A stretch of 64,000 nt of DNA from NCBI RefSeq assembly GCF_003050705.1, contig NZ_QAOG01000009.1, positions 1 to 64,000 of the forward strand, read 5' to 3'. Shown here piece after piece: positions 35,190 to 43,389 of the stretch. The notes under the pieces were generated by a model. It had not been told where the DNA came from and did not search any database. It was given only the letters and a program-made list of their open reading frames with translations. How positions within the stretch are numbered: position 1 is the stretch's first letter; the number at the start of each line of letters is the position of its first letter. Source of the DNA: Sphingomonas aurantiaca. Lineage in GTDB: Bacteria; Pseudomonadota; Alphaproteobacteria; Sphingomonadales; Sphingomonadaceae. Made by a program: the position numbers and the translations under genes.

Positions 35190-35995
35190 CACGGTCATCA
35201 GCCCGGAACGCTACCCATGCGTGCGATGCGGTCATCGTCAATTTCCGCACGCCCGAATTGGTCGTCAGCTGCGTCCGCTCGATACGCGACCACGGCATCA
35301 TTCCCGATGATCAGATCGTCGTCGTCGAGAATGGGTCGGGCGACGATTCGGCAACGCGACTGCGCGCCGAGCTGCCGGACATCCCGCTGGTCGTCACGCA
35401 GGACAATCAGGGCTTCGGCGCGGGCGTCAATCTTGGCGTGGCGCACACGCAGAGCGAATTCATACTCGTCCTGAACCCGGACACGCGGTTCGTGGATCGG
35501 TCGTTCGCCAAGGCTGTCGCGTTGCTCCGGGCCGACCCGACGATCGGGATCGTCGGTCTCGATCTGCGGAACGTCGATACCAGCCGGCAATATTCGGCGC
35601 GGCGCTTCTACAGTTTGGTCGACATCGCGATCCGTCGTTCGCGACTGAAACGTCTGGCGCCGTTTGCCAGGCGCGATGCACGCCACCTGATGACGCGCAG
35701 CTGGGTGGGCGACAGTTTCGCAGCCGATTGGGTGATGGGGACCGGTTTCGTCATCCGTCGTGCGGCATTCGATGCGGTCGGCGGCATGGATACCGATTTC
35801 TTCCTCTACATGGAGGACGTCGATCTCTGCCAGAGCGTGGCCGATGCCGGTTGGCGCGTCGTCGCCGCGGTCGATGCCGTGCTGATCCACGATCATCAAC
35901 GCGCCAGCGCTTCCGGCCCCTTGTCCCGAAGCGGACGACAGCATCTGCGCAGCCTCGCCCGCTATGTCCGAAAGCACGGCATGCGGCCGTTCTGA
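35186..35995 (+). CDS. GT2 family glycosyltransferase, rhamnosyltransferase-like
   Basis: A 269-aa GT-A fold enzyme. The nucleotide-binding start is AVIVNFRTPELVVSCVRSI, followed by VVVENGSGDDSA, NQGFGAGVNLGV, and the metal-binding LNPDTRF. The GMDTDFFLYMEDVDLCQSV string near residue 200 is the acceptor-side ED motif of WbbL-type rhamnosyltransferases. It probably transfers L-rhamnose or a related deoxysugar to the repeat unit. It ends the module B operon and meets the RgpF-like gene tail to tail with 7 bp between. With rfbCBDA 9 kb away, dTDP-L-rhamnose is a likely donor. Confidence 0.9.
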   Translation: MTRSSARNATHACDAVIVNFRTPELVVSCVRSIRDHGIIPDDQIVVVENGSGDDSATRLRAELPDIPLVVTQDNQGFGAGVNLGVAHTQSEFILVLNPDTRFVDRSFAKAVALLRADPTIGIVGLDLRNVDTSRQYSARRFYSLVDIAIRRSRLKRLAPFARRDARHLMTRSWVGDSFAADWVMGTGFVIRRAAFDAVGGMDTDFFLYMEDVDLCQSVADAGWRVVAAVDAVLIHDHQRASASGPLSRSGRQHLRSLARYVRKHGMRPF

Positions 35996-36002
35996 CGGCG
36001 GA

Positions 36003-37034
36003 TCAGCCTCGGCGCTGCAATTTCATCCTTGCGCCGATGGCCTTGGCGATCCCCCAGCGCGGCGCCCACATCGCAGCGATCACGGTGCGGCTGAGCGCTA
36101 GCAGCAGCCGCGATCGGGTACGCCCGGCGCGATAGTCCGCCAAGATCAGCGGCCGCAGCTCGGGCCAGTAGATCGGCCGCGACCGGCTCATCAGCAGCAT
36201 ACCGGGTCGCCGCGCCGTTCCGCGGCGCGCAATATCCGCTTCGATCGGCGCGACCATGTCGGGTGCATGCCGGGCGACCACGTCGCGCCACTGGCCGATA
36301 TCGCCGATCCGCATCAGGTTGAGCCGTAGTGCCTCGATCTTGAGGAACGGTACGCCTGCCTCGATCAACGCGCGCCAGAGCAGATGCGCGGGATTGTAAG
36401 GAAGTGCGCTGGCGATTCCGGCGCGTCCCGCAAGCGTGAAGGCGGCGTGATAGCGCAGCCCCGCAGCCGCCAGATTGCGCGTCAGGCCGATCTCGTACCG
36501 CAGTACCAGCGCAAGCTTGCTGCCCATCTCGGGCATCGGTGTGCGCATGAGCGCGGCAAACGCGTCCGAGGTGTAGGCGGCAGGGCGCAGCAGCACGAAC
36601 CAGCTCTGAAGATGCGGTGCTACCTCGAGCGATTCCAGCGCGCCGTAGAAATCCGCCTCGGTGTCGACCAGAGTCTCGACAAAGGCGGGCAGGTCGCCGA
36701 GCGGCGCGTAGACGCTGTCATTGGCGAGCAGCAGCAGTTCGGCTTCGATCGGGAACAGCTCGAGGCAGGCCTCGATCCATCCGCCGAAATCCATCCCGCG
36801 GTTTTCGCGCAAGGCGATCTCCGCGCCGACCGCGCGCAGCTTGGCGCATTCCGCATCAGGCAGTGGCGACGTCGACAGGACGAGAACCGTGAAGCCTGCC
36901 GCACCGAGTGCTTGAAGATACCGCAGGACATGCTCGGCAACTACCGCATCCTGATGATAATGCGCGAACAGGCAGAGGCGGCGTGCGCGACGCAGGCGCT
37001 CAAGGTCGACCTGCGCCCATGGCTGGTCGCTCAC
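36003..37034 (-). CDS. RgpF-like rhamnan synthesis protein
   Basis: A 343-aa protein of the rhamnan synthesis F (RgpF) family. Family strings are LCLFAHYHQDAVVAEHVLRYL, LRENRGMDFGGW, LLLANDSVYAPLGDL and HLQSWFVLLRP. RgpF proteins take part in rhamnose polymer assembly in streptococci and Gram-negatives, probably as transferases. GTG 37034 is used because it overlaps the upstream stop as GTGA; the open frame before it is antisense noise of the neighbouring gene. The C-terminus has a basic tail (KAIGARMKLQRRG). Two more members lie at 38475-39353 and 42311-43327, an unusual concentration. Confidence 0.88.
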   Translation of the reverse strand: MSDQPWAQVDLERLRRARRLCLFAHYHQDAVVAEHVLRYLQALGAAGFTVLVLSTSPLPDAECAKLRAVGAEIALRENRGMDFGGWIEACLELFPIEAELLLLANDSVYAPLGDLPAFVETLVDTEADFYGALESLEVAPHLQSWFVLLRPAAYTSDAFAALMRTPMPEMGSKLALVLRYEIGLTRNLAAAGLRYHAAFTLAGRAGIASALPYNPAHLLWRALIEAGVPFLKIEALRLNLMRIGDIGQWRDVVARHAPDMVAPIEADIARRGTARRPGMLLMSRSRPIYWPELRPLILADYRAGRTRSRLLLALSRTVIAAMWAPRWGIAKAIGARMKLQRRG

Positions 37035-38311
37035 GAGGAAGCGCCGGGCCGCGCAACGTCGGCCAGCGCCGCCACGACCGGGGCGAAGCTCGTGGCCCAG
37101 TCCCGACCGAGCGCCGCGCGATCGAAGGCGGCGCGCCGGGTTTCGGTGTCGCCGACCCGCTCGACCCCTGCCCTGAGTGCATCGAGCAGTCCGTCGATCG
37201 ACAGCGGGGCATAGAGTATGTTGTCGCAATAGTCGTTGGTGCGCCCCTTAGGCCCGAACCGATTGGTGACGACGACGGCGCCGCTCGCGGCCAGATCGAG
37301 CGGGGGATAGCTCGGATGCGGCGTATACATCAGCGACAGGCCAAGATCCGCGGTCCGCACCAGTTGTGCATAATCGGCCCAGGGTACGGTGTCGTGATAC
37401 TGGATCGGGCGGCCGGCGATATCGATCCGCGGCACATCGATCCCGAAGAAGTGCACGTCCCAGTCTTCGACCGGGAACAGGCCTTCGGCAAAGGCACGCT
37501 CCAGCGTTGCGATACCGCGTAGAAACAGGTTCCGGGGGTGATTGGGCCGCGCATAGAAGAACAGGTTGCGCCGCCCACCATGCGCGATCGGGTAATAGAT
37601 CGACGCGGGGAATGCGGGCTCGAACGCGATCCCGTGCGCGGTCGGTCCGGCCGTGGCGCTTTCGCAAAAATGCGTCAGCAGGAGCTGCGTATTGACGACA
37701 TAGCGCAGCCGCGTGTCGTCCAGTACCTCGGCACACAGCAGCTGCTGGTCGCCCCCGGGGTAGAACATTCGCTCGTCTTCCTGCAGCAGGTACACGATCT
37801 GCTCGAGCGGCACCGCGTGGCGGGCCGCCCAGGTGCTCCACCAGGACGTGGTGAGGACCAGATCCCGGGCTCCCAGCGGTACGGGCGCATCACCTGCAGC
37901 GCCGGTGAAGTGGCGAACCTCGATGGGGCCACCGAATGCCGCCCCCTGAAGATCGAGCAGCGCATGCAGGGCCGGCAGGTCGTGGCGCTGCTGGCGCGTG
38001 ACGATGCAGATGCCGCAATCCCGCGCCTGCGCCAACGCAACCGCCAGCAACAACGCCGTCCCCGCCCCGCCCATCAGCTGTTCGGGAACGATGCTGTCGA
38101 TCACGAGCATGATCCGGGGTGGCAGCGCGGGATCGTGGATCGTCCGCAACGGCCGCAAGTCCCCCAGCGCCTGCTGCGTGAGCGTCGCTACCGACTGCAG
38201 CCTCGTATCCTGGCGACGGCGCTTCATCACCCGGACAATCGGACGCTGGAGCTGAACGGGCAGCGCAGCAAAGGCGCGCCGAAGAAAGGCCATGAAAGTC
38301 CTAAATGTCAT
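37031..38311 (-). CDS. WsaF-like rhamnosyltransferase
   Basis: A 426-aa GT-B transferase resembling WsaF, the beta-1,2-rhamnosyltransferase of S-layer glycan synthesis. It shows IMLVIDSIVPEQLMGGAGTALLLAVALA in the N-terminal domain, YLLQEDERMFYPGGDQQLL and, at the donor site, SLMYTPHPSYPPLDLAASGA followed by VVVTNRFG. It transfers rhamnose from dTDP-Rha onto a growing chain. The gene is joined to the RgpF-like gene by a GTGA overlap, so transferase and RgpF are made together. It is divergent from the RgpF-like gene at 38475, and the two share the region around 38300-38470 as promoter. Confidence 0.88.
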   Translation of the reverse strand: MTFRTFMAFLRRAFAALPVQLQRPIVRVMKRRRQDTRLQSVATLTQQALGDLRPLRTIHDPALPPRIMLVIDSIVPEQLMGGAGTALLLAVALAQARDCGICIVTRQQRHDLPALHALLDLQGAAFGGPIEVRHFTGAAGDAPVPLGARDLVLTTSWWSTWAARHAVPLEQIVYLLQEDERMFYPGGDQQLLCAEVLDDTRLRYVVNTQLLLTHFCESATAGPTAHGIAFEPAFPASIYYPIAHGGRRNLFFYARPNHPRNLFLRGIATLERAFAEGLFPVEDWDVHFFGIDVPRIDIAGRPIQYHDTVPWADYAQLVRTADLGLSLMYTPHPSYPPLDLAASGAVVVTNRFGPKGRTNDYCDNILYAPLSIDGLLDALRAGVERVGDTETRRAAFDRAALGRDWATSFAPVVAALADVARPGASS

Positions 38312-38474
38312 CGCCGAAGGTTCGCCGGCACACGATCGTCCTAATCGGCCGATCCGCGCGCCTCAAGCCAATGCGGGTTCCACCCGTCTAAAGACCATGC
38401 CGGTTCCACCCGCCTCAGCCCGATGCGGCATGGCAGCATTTGCGAATGCGCAGGCGCTGGTCCAGAGCGTCGCG

Positions 38475-39353
38475 ATGCCGTCACCTCCCACTCTGCCCGT
38501 CCGCGCCGTTCCGGGTACCGTGTCGCCATGGACGTTCGCCCGATCGCGTCCCTGGCCACGGGCCTATGCCGGTCGGTTGCGCGCGATCGTTCGCAGCCTG
38601 CGCCCGGCGCCCGATCGACGCGAACTCAAACCGGTTACACCGCGTCCACGCTGGTCGGTCTATTTCCTATGGGCACCCGACGGCCAGCTGACCCCTGCCC
38701 ATCGCTTTACGCTGGCAAGACTGCGCGAGCGGGATGCCGGACTGCTCGTGGTGGTTGCCGCGCCGACCCTGTCGCTCGTCCCCGAGGCAATGCACGACAT
38801 GGTGGATGCGCTGTGGTGGAAGGCGCTGCCGGGCTATGATTTTTCGGGTTATGCGATCGGCCTGCACGCGATCGCACAGGCCTCACCGGGCGCCGACGTG
38901 TTCGTGATGAACGATTCCGTCATGGGTCCATTCGGCGATTTCGAACCACTGCTGGCCGAAGCACCGTGGAACCTGAGCGGGTTCACGGCCGCCTCGCTGT
39001 TCGAGAACCATATCCAGAGCTACGCCTTCCAGCTGCGTGCCGTGACGCCGGCGATGATGCGATCGCTCGGCACGATCTTTCCGCTGCGCTGGCGGCTAGA
39101 CCGGTTCCAGGACGTTGTCTTCGGGCAAGAAACCCGTTTTGCCCGGGTTGCGAGCCGCAGCATGACGGTCGGTGCCTGGTGGTGGTACGACACGGGCTAT
39201 GGTCTCGACCTAGTGCTGAAGGAGCCGTTCGCGCTGATCGAAGCAGGCTACCCGTTCGTCAAACGCTCGTTTTTCGGAAAATATAGCGGCGTCCAGGACG
39301 CCGAACAGATCCATGCAACGCTGGCCGCACTCGGTCACCCACCCGTCGAATAG
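38475..39353 (+). CDS. RgpF-like protein, divergent member
   Basis: A 292-aa protein (ATG 38475) related to RgpF: ALPGYDFSGYAIGLHAIAQ and ADVFVMNDSVMGPFGDFEPLL match the DFGGW and LANDSVYAP motifs of family members, but with D-F-S-G-Y in place of D-F-G-G-W. A Trp-rich stretch (VGAWWWYDTGYG) and a C-terminal IEAGYPFVKRSFFGKYSG follow. Longer forms starting at 38292, 38397 or 38430 are open, but 38292 overlaps the divergent WsaF-like start and the added residues look non-coding. It is directly followed by a GT2 gene 7 bp downstream, so the two form an operon. The role is inferred from the family. Confidence 0.78.
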   Translation: MPSPPTLPVRAVPGTVSPWTFARSRPWPRAYAGRLRAIVRSLRPAPDRRELKPVTPRPRWSVYFLWAPDGQLTPAHRFTLARLRERDAGLLVVVAAPTLSLVPEAMHDMVDALWWKALPGYDFSGYAIGLHAIAQASPGADVFVMNDSVMGPFGDFEPLLAEAPWNLSGFTAASLFENHIQSYAFQLRAVTPAMMRSLGTIFPLRWRLDRFQDVVFGQETRFARVASRSMTVGAWWWYDTGYGLDLVLKEPFALIEAGYPFVKRSFFGKYSGVQDAEQIHATLAALGHPPVE

Positions 39354-39360
39354 GTACCCC

Positions 39361-40302
39361 ATGCGCTTCCCTCCCCCGGCCTCTTCGCCAGCTTCGTCTC
39401 CGGCCCCTTCCCCGGCCACGCGTACGCCCCCTCGCATCGCGATCGTCACGGTCCTGTACAACAGCGTGCCCGTGCTCCCCGACTTCCTTGCGTCGCTGTC
39501 GGCACAGACGGACGAGAACTGGCAGTTGATCGCGATCGACAATGCCTCGTCCGACGCCAGCGTGGCGATGGTGCATGCGTGGGGCGACACCTCAGCGATG
39601 GTCGTCGCCAACGACACGAATGTCGGGTTCGCCGCAGCGACCAACCAAGGCATCCTGCTTGCACAGGATGCCGGGTTCGATGCGGTGCTGCTGCTCAACA
39701 ACGATACCGTGTTCGGCCCGGACTTCATGGCCCGCCTCGCCGATGCGGCGCGGACCGTGCCGGGCGACATCCTCGCACCCGTCGTGCTGTACGACGACGC
39801 GCCCGACCGCGCCTGGTTCGCGGGCGGCCGCTTCACCTGGTGGCGTGGTGCGTTCCAGCCGCACGCCAGCGAGCATATCCCGCCGGGCGATGCGCCGAGC
39901 TGGCCCGCCGATTTCGCGCCGGGATGTGCGCTGCTCGTGCCGGTCGCGGTGTTTGAGCGCATCGGCCTGCTCGACGAACAATTCTTCGTCTATTGGGAGG
40001 ACGCCGATTTCTGCCTGCGCTGCAAGGCGGCCGGCATCCCCATCACCGTGCTGCGCGCGCCGACGATCCGCCACAAGGTCAGCACCCTGACGCAGGGCGA
40101 GACTTCGGATTTCTCCGTGCGCATGTATCAGGGCAACCAGATCCGGTTTCTGCACAAGCATCTCGGCATGCCCGCGACGCTTGCGCAACTCCCCTTGCTG
40201 ACGGCCAAGGCGTTGCTGCGGTACGTGGCCAGACGCGAGCGCTGGGCGACGACGCGGTTGCGGCTGACGACCATCGCTTCGGCGCTGAAGACCCGACCCT
40301 GA
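39361..40302 (+). CDS. GT2 family glycosyltransferase, rhamnosyltransferase-like
   Basis: A 313-aa GT-A enzyme with an unusual Pro/Ala/Ser-rich N-terminus (MRFPPPASSPASSPAPSPAT). The catalytic fold begins IAIVTVLYNSVPVLPDFLASL, then AIDNASSDASVAMV, NVGFAAATNQGI, metal-binding LLLNNDTVFGP, and IGLLDEQFFVYWEDADFCLRC near residue 215, the WbbL-type ED motif. ATG 39361 is chosen over an in-frame 39313 because the latter lies inside the preceding gene and adds no fold. It should add rhamnose or a similar sugar. It ends tail to tail with the beta-helix gene across a hairpin. Confidence 0.9.
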   Translation: MRFPPPASSPASSPAPSPATRTPPRIAIVTVLYNSVPVLPDFLASLSAQTDENWQLIAIDNASSDASVAMVHAWGDTSAMVVANDTNVGFAAATNQGILLAQDAGFDAVLLLNNDTVFGPDFMARLADAARTVPGDILAPVVLYDDAPDRAWFAGGRFTWWRGAFQPHASEHIPPGDAPSWPADFAPGCALLVPVAVFERIGLLDEQFFVYWEDADFCLRCKAAGIPITVLRAPTIRHKVSTLTQGETSDFSVRMYQGNQIRFLHKHLGMPATLAQLPLLTAKALLRYVARRERWATTRLRLTTIASALKTRP

Positions 40303-40326
40303 CGCCGTATCGGGCTTGGGGTCGGG
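40292..40326. terminator. bidirectional hairpin between convergent genes
   Basis: CCCGACCC (40292-40299) and GGGTCGGG (40319-40326) form an 8-bp GC stem around a 19-nt loop, overlapping the GT2 stop and just ahead of the convergent beta-helix stop. There is no T-run on either side, so it is only terminator-like. Confidence 0.4.
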
Positions 40327-40333
40327 CTCGACG

Positions 40334-42253
40334 TCAGGCCGAGGTTCGACCGATGTGAATCGCCTTTCGCGTTGCGCTGCCGACGATCGCGACGCCGATA
40401 TGGGGGCTGCGCCAGTTCGCGCGAATGCTCAGGGCCGCCTCATCGTCCGATCGCGCGAACAGTGGCTGGAGATGCCCCTGGACCAGCCGATAAACCGCCA
40501 TCGCACGACGACCCTGGCCGTCTTCCGCCTCGACGACGATCTCTCCCTCGGTCCCTGTCAGAGCCAGCGTCGCGCTCGCCCCCTCGATCCGCGGCAGTTC
40601 ATCGGCGAAGCATTTCACGATCTCGATCCGCTCGATCTCGATCGCCTGGCCGTTGTTGCTGCGCTCGAGGTAGAAGCCCTGCCGGTCCGGCGACGCAGCG
40701 GGCACGGTCGTCTCCCAGCTCAGGCGCGCGAAACGGGGCGATAGCGGGAAGGATTGTGGGGCACCGCCCCCTGCACCGAGCGCTCCGATCGTCAGCGTCT
40801 CCTGCCCCGCGACCGTGCGAGCGGTCAGGACATAGCGATAGCGATGGCCGGATACGAACCGCTCGTCGTTTGATGCGAACGAGAAGGACGCCCGCGATGG
40901 CAGGCCGTTCAGCACCACAATCCGGTTCCCGCGCGCCATGACGAAGCGGTGGGCCTGGTCGCCGAACAGGACGGGGCCGAACATGCTGCAATTGGTCCCG
41001 TCGATCGTCGATGCCGGATCGGTATTCGTGGCATAGCCGTTCCAGCGGCCGAAGCCGGGGGAGCGGAAGGCAAAGGCGCAGGTGTTGATCTCGTTGAAGA
41101 GAAACGGCACCGCATCGATGTTGCGGCCGGTTTGATCGACCAGCTTCAGATAGGCCGCGCCCGCGGACACCGGCTCGCCGGTCGTACCGGGATCGACGAT
41201 CTCGCCCCAGGTCTGTCCCGCGGGCTCGTAGCGATAGACAAAATCACGCGCGTATTTGACGCCGTCGATCCGGTTGTTCGCGACGATCGTGGTAAACCGC
41301 TCGCCCCCCCCGTTGACTCCCAGATGCGGCGCGTCGACCGAGGAGGCATCGATAAATCCGGTAAAGCTGCGGACCGAGGCATCGGAGGCGCCGGTAAAGC
41401 CATGCTCGAGATAATTGTCGCGAATGCGCGCGTGGCGGCCTGAGGATTTGACGAAGATGCACGCGTCGCTGCCCGCCTGAAGCAGATCATTATGTTCGAT
41501 GATATTCTGCGACCCGAACGAGGATACCGACAGATCCAGAACGTGATAGCGGCTCGCAAGGACCGACCGGTTGTGGCGGACCGCATTGAGGTCGCAGCCC
41601 TGGAGCAGGATGTTGGTCGAGAACCCCTCGATCTGGCACTCCTCGATCACGCCATCGAACATCTTCGTCCACGCGATCCCGGTGCCGGTGCCGCGATCGC
41701 GCGCGACGATCCTGCAACCGCGTACCAACGGCACCATACCGTAAGGAATATTCGATCGCGGCCCGTCGCCAATCTGGCCGCGCTCGGGATCGTTGAAGCG
41801 GATGGGAAAATCGGCGGACAGGAACAGGTTGGCGATCATCGGCATCGGCTGCTGCCCCGTCGCCGTATCCTGCGTATACCACAGACAACCTCCACCAGGC
41901 ACGGTGTTGACGATCGCAGCACCGGTGCCCGATCCGACCCGCGCCAGCCCAGCGACGATCTGGCCAGGCTTCACTTGCAGCGCGCGCGTGATCCGGAACC
42001 GCCCTTCGGGGATGATCACGGGCAGCCCCGTATCGAGACACGCCTGCAGCGCGGCGGTATCGTCGGTCGTCATGTCGCCCTTCGCCCCGAAGGCGGCCGG
42101 CGTGGCGATCCTGCCCGACAGCGCGGTAAACTGCCCGGCAGGCCCCTGCGCGACCTTGGCGCCATCCTGTCCCCGCACGGCAGAGGAACTCAGCACCGAC
42201 CCCGCCACCATGGTAAGGATCAGGTTCCTGCGCGTCGCTGCGATATCATCCAC
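40334..42253 (-). CDS. right-handed beta-helix protein with Tat-like signal (pectate-lyase superfamily)
   Basis: A 639-aa secreted protein. The N-terminus has ATRRNLILTMVAGSVLSSSAVRG, an R-R pair before a hydrophobic segment, which fits a Tat signal. Residues about 50-90 carry the Pectate_lyase_3 entry motif (ATPAAFGAKGDMTTDDTAAL followed by QACLDTGLPVIIPEGRFRIT). Right-handed beta-helix coils run through about residue 300 (NIIEHNDLLQAGSDACIFV, ARIRDNYLEHGF). The C-terminal half looks like a separate beta-sandwich. Proteins of this plan cleave, epimerise or bind acidic polysaccharides in EPS loci. It is the only predicted periplasmic or extracellular polysaccharide-acting enzyme in the window. 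Neighbours on both sides are transferases. Confidence 0.85.
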   Translation of the reverse strand: MDDIAATRRNLILTMVAGSVLSSSAVRGQDGAKVAQGPAGQFTALSGRIATPAAFGAKGDMTTDDTAALQACLDTGLPVIIPEGRFRITRALQVKPGQIVAGLARVGSGTGAAIVNTVPGGGCLWYTQDTATGQQPMPMIANLFLSADFPIRFNDPERGQIGDGPRSNIPYGMVPLVRGCRIVARDRGTGTGIAWTKMFDGVIEECQIEGFSTNILLQGCDLNAVRHNRSVLASRYHVLDLSVSSFGSQNIIEHNDLLQAGSDACIFVKSSGRHARIRDNYLEHGFTGASDASVRSFTGFIDASSVDAPHLGVNGGGERFTTIVANNRIDGVKYARDFVYRYEPAGQTWGEIVDPGTTGEPVSAGAAYLKLVDQTGRNIDAVPFLFNEINTCAFAFRSPGFGRWNGYATNTDPASTIDGTNCSMFGPVLFGDQAHRFVMARGNRIVVLNGLPSRASFSFASNDERFVSGHRYRYVLTARTVAGQETLTIGALGAGGGAPQSFPLSPRFARLSWETTVPAASPDRQGFYLERSNNGQAIEIERIEIVKCFADELPRIEGASATLALTGTEGEIVVEAEDGQGRRAMAVYRLVQGHLQPLFARSDDEAALSIRANWRSPHIGVAIVGSATRKAIHIGRTSA

Positions 42254-42310
42254 ACTGAAAGTCCATCGTTCGAGGTAAAGGCACTCTTCGTCCGATCCGG
42301 CGCCGGATCG

Positions 42311-43327
42311 CTATGGCGTTCGCCGGCGCAGGCGGCGCACCGATTTGCGCACGACCTTGCCGGCGGTCTCGATCAGCAAATAGCCGGCCTTGTTGACCGC
42401 GGCTGCGATCGGCCGGCCCGTCAAGCGATGGTCGCGCACGACAAAGTCCTGCATCTCGGGCCAGTAGGTCGGGTAGCGATCGACCGACCAGACGAGCCGC
42501 TCCCGAAGGCTGCCCGCCCGTGCTTGAGGGAACCGACGAAGATCGCGGGCGATGGCCTCTGCCAGCACTGGATTGCGCGGTTCGACGATCGCACGCCAGC
42601 GCGCGGCCGATCCGACCCGCACCGGATCGAAGCGCAAGAGATCAACCTTGATGAACGGCATCTTCTGCTGCTCGATCAGGTATCGCCAGATCAGATGGGT
42701 GGGATTGATCGGCCGATTCCGGACGATCGGCCCCGCAGAGCCAAGGTCGTACGCCGCATGCCGCGTGAAGGGGGCGGTGTCTAGGGTGCGGGTCAGACCG
42801 ACTTCTCGCGCAAGTATGATGGCGTCCTTGTCGAGCGCGGGATCGACCGGCGCGGCCATGAAATCGCGGAACGTCGCCGATGTGTAGACGGCGGGCCGCA
42901 ACAGCAGGAACCAGCTCTGGAGATGCGGCGCATGCTCGCGGCTCTCGATCGCGCCATAGACGTCGGCGGGTACCGCGGTCAGCCGGTCGATAAAGGCCGA
43001 AAGCGAGGTGACCGGCGCATAGACGCTGTCGTTGGCGAGCAGCAGGAACTCGGCCTCGAGCGGCAGGAACCGGCGCATCGCCTCGCCCCAGCCCCCGAAA
43101 TCGAGCCCTTCGTTCGCGCGCATCACCAGCGTGTGGCAATGCCCGCGCAACCGCGCCTGCGCCGCCTCGTCGAGCGTCGCGCTCGACAGGACGACGACCG
43201 AGAACCCCGCCTCGGCAAGCGCATCCAGATAGAGAAGCACATGATCGGCGACCTCGCCGAACCGATCATAATGCGCAAAGAAGCAGACCCGCCGTGCGTG
43301 CCGCAGATCCGATGCGGCCGTCGTCAT
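42311..43327 (-). CDS. RgpF-like rhamnan synthesis protein
   Basis: A 338-aa RgpF family member, close to 36003-37034. It shows CFFAHYDRFGEVADHVLLYLD, MRANEGLDFGGWGEAMRRFLP, EFLLLANDSVYAPVTSL and SWFLLLRPAVYTS. ATG 43327 is used. The C-terminus is rich in Arg/Lys (KVVRKSVRRLRRRTP), suggesting attachment to the membrane surface. It lies upstream of the beta-helix gene in the same direction with a 57-bp gap, and downstream of a GT4 gene with a 62-bp gap. It probably takes part in rhamnose chain assembly; whether it is a transferase itself is not settled for the family. Confidence 0.88.
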   Translation of the reverse strand: MTTAASDLRHARRVCFFAHYDRFGEVADHVLLYLDALAEAGFSVVVLSSATLDEAAQARLRGHCHTLVMRANEGLDFGGWGEAMRRFLPLEAEFLLLANDSVYAPVTSLSAFIDRLTAVPADVYGAIESREHAPHLQSWFLLLRPAVYTSATFRDFMAAPVDPALDKDAIILAREVGLTRTLDTAPFTRHAAYDLGSAGPIVRNRPINPTHLIWRYLIEQQKMPFIKVDLLRFDPVRVGSAARWRAIVEPRNPVLAEAIARDLRRFPQARAGSLRERLVWSVDRYPTYWPEMQDFVVRDHRLTGRPIAAAVNKAGYLLIETAGKVVRKSVRRLRRRTP

Positions 43328-43389
43328 GTCGCGCGCTCCTTACTCTTCCCGCCGGACGTCCGCCCTGCCGCGTGGCCGGACCGGATAGG

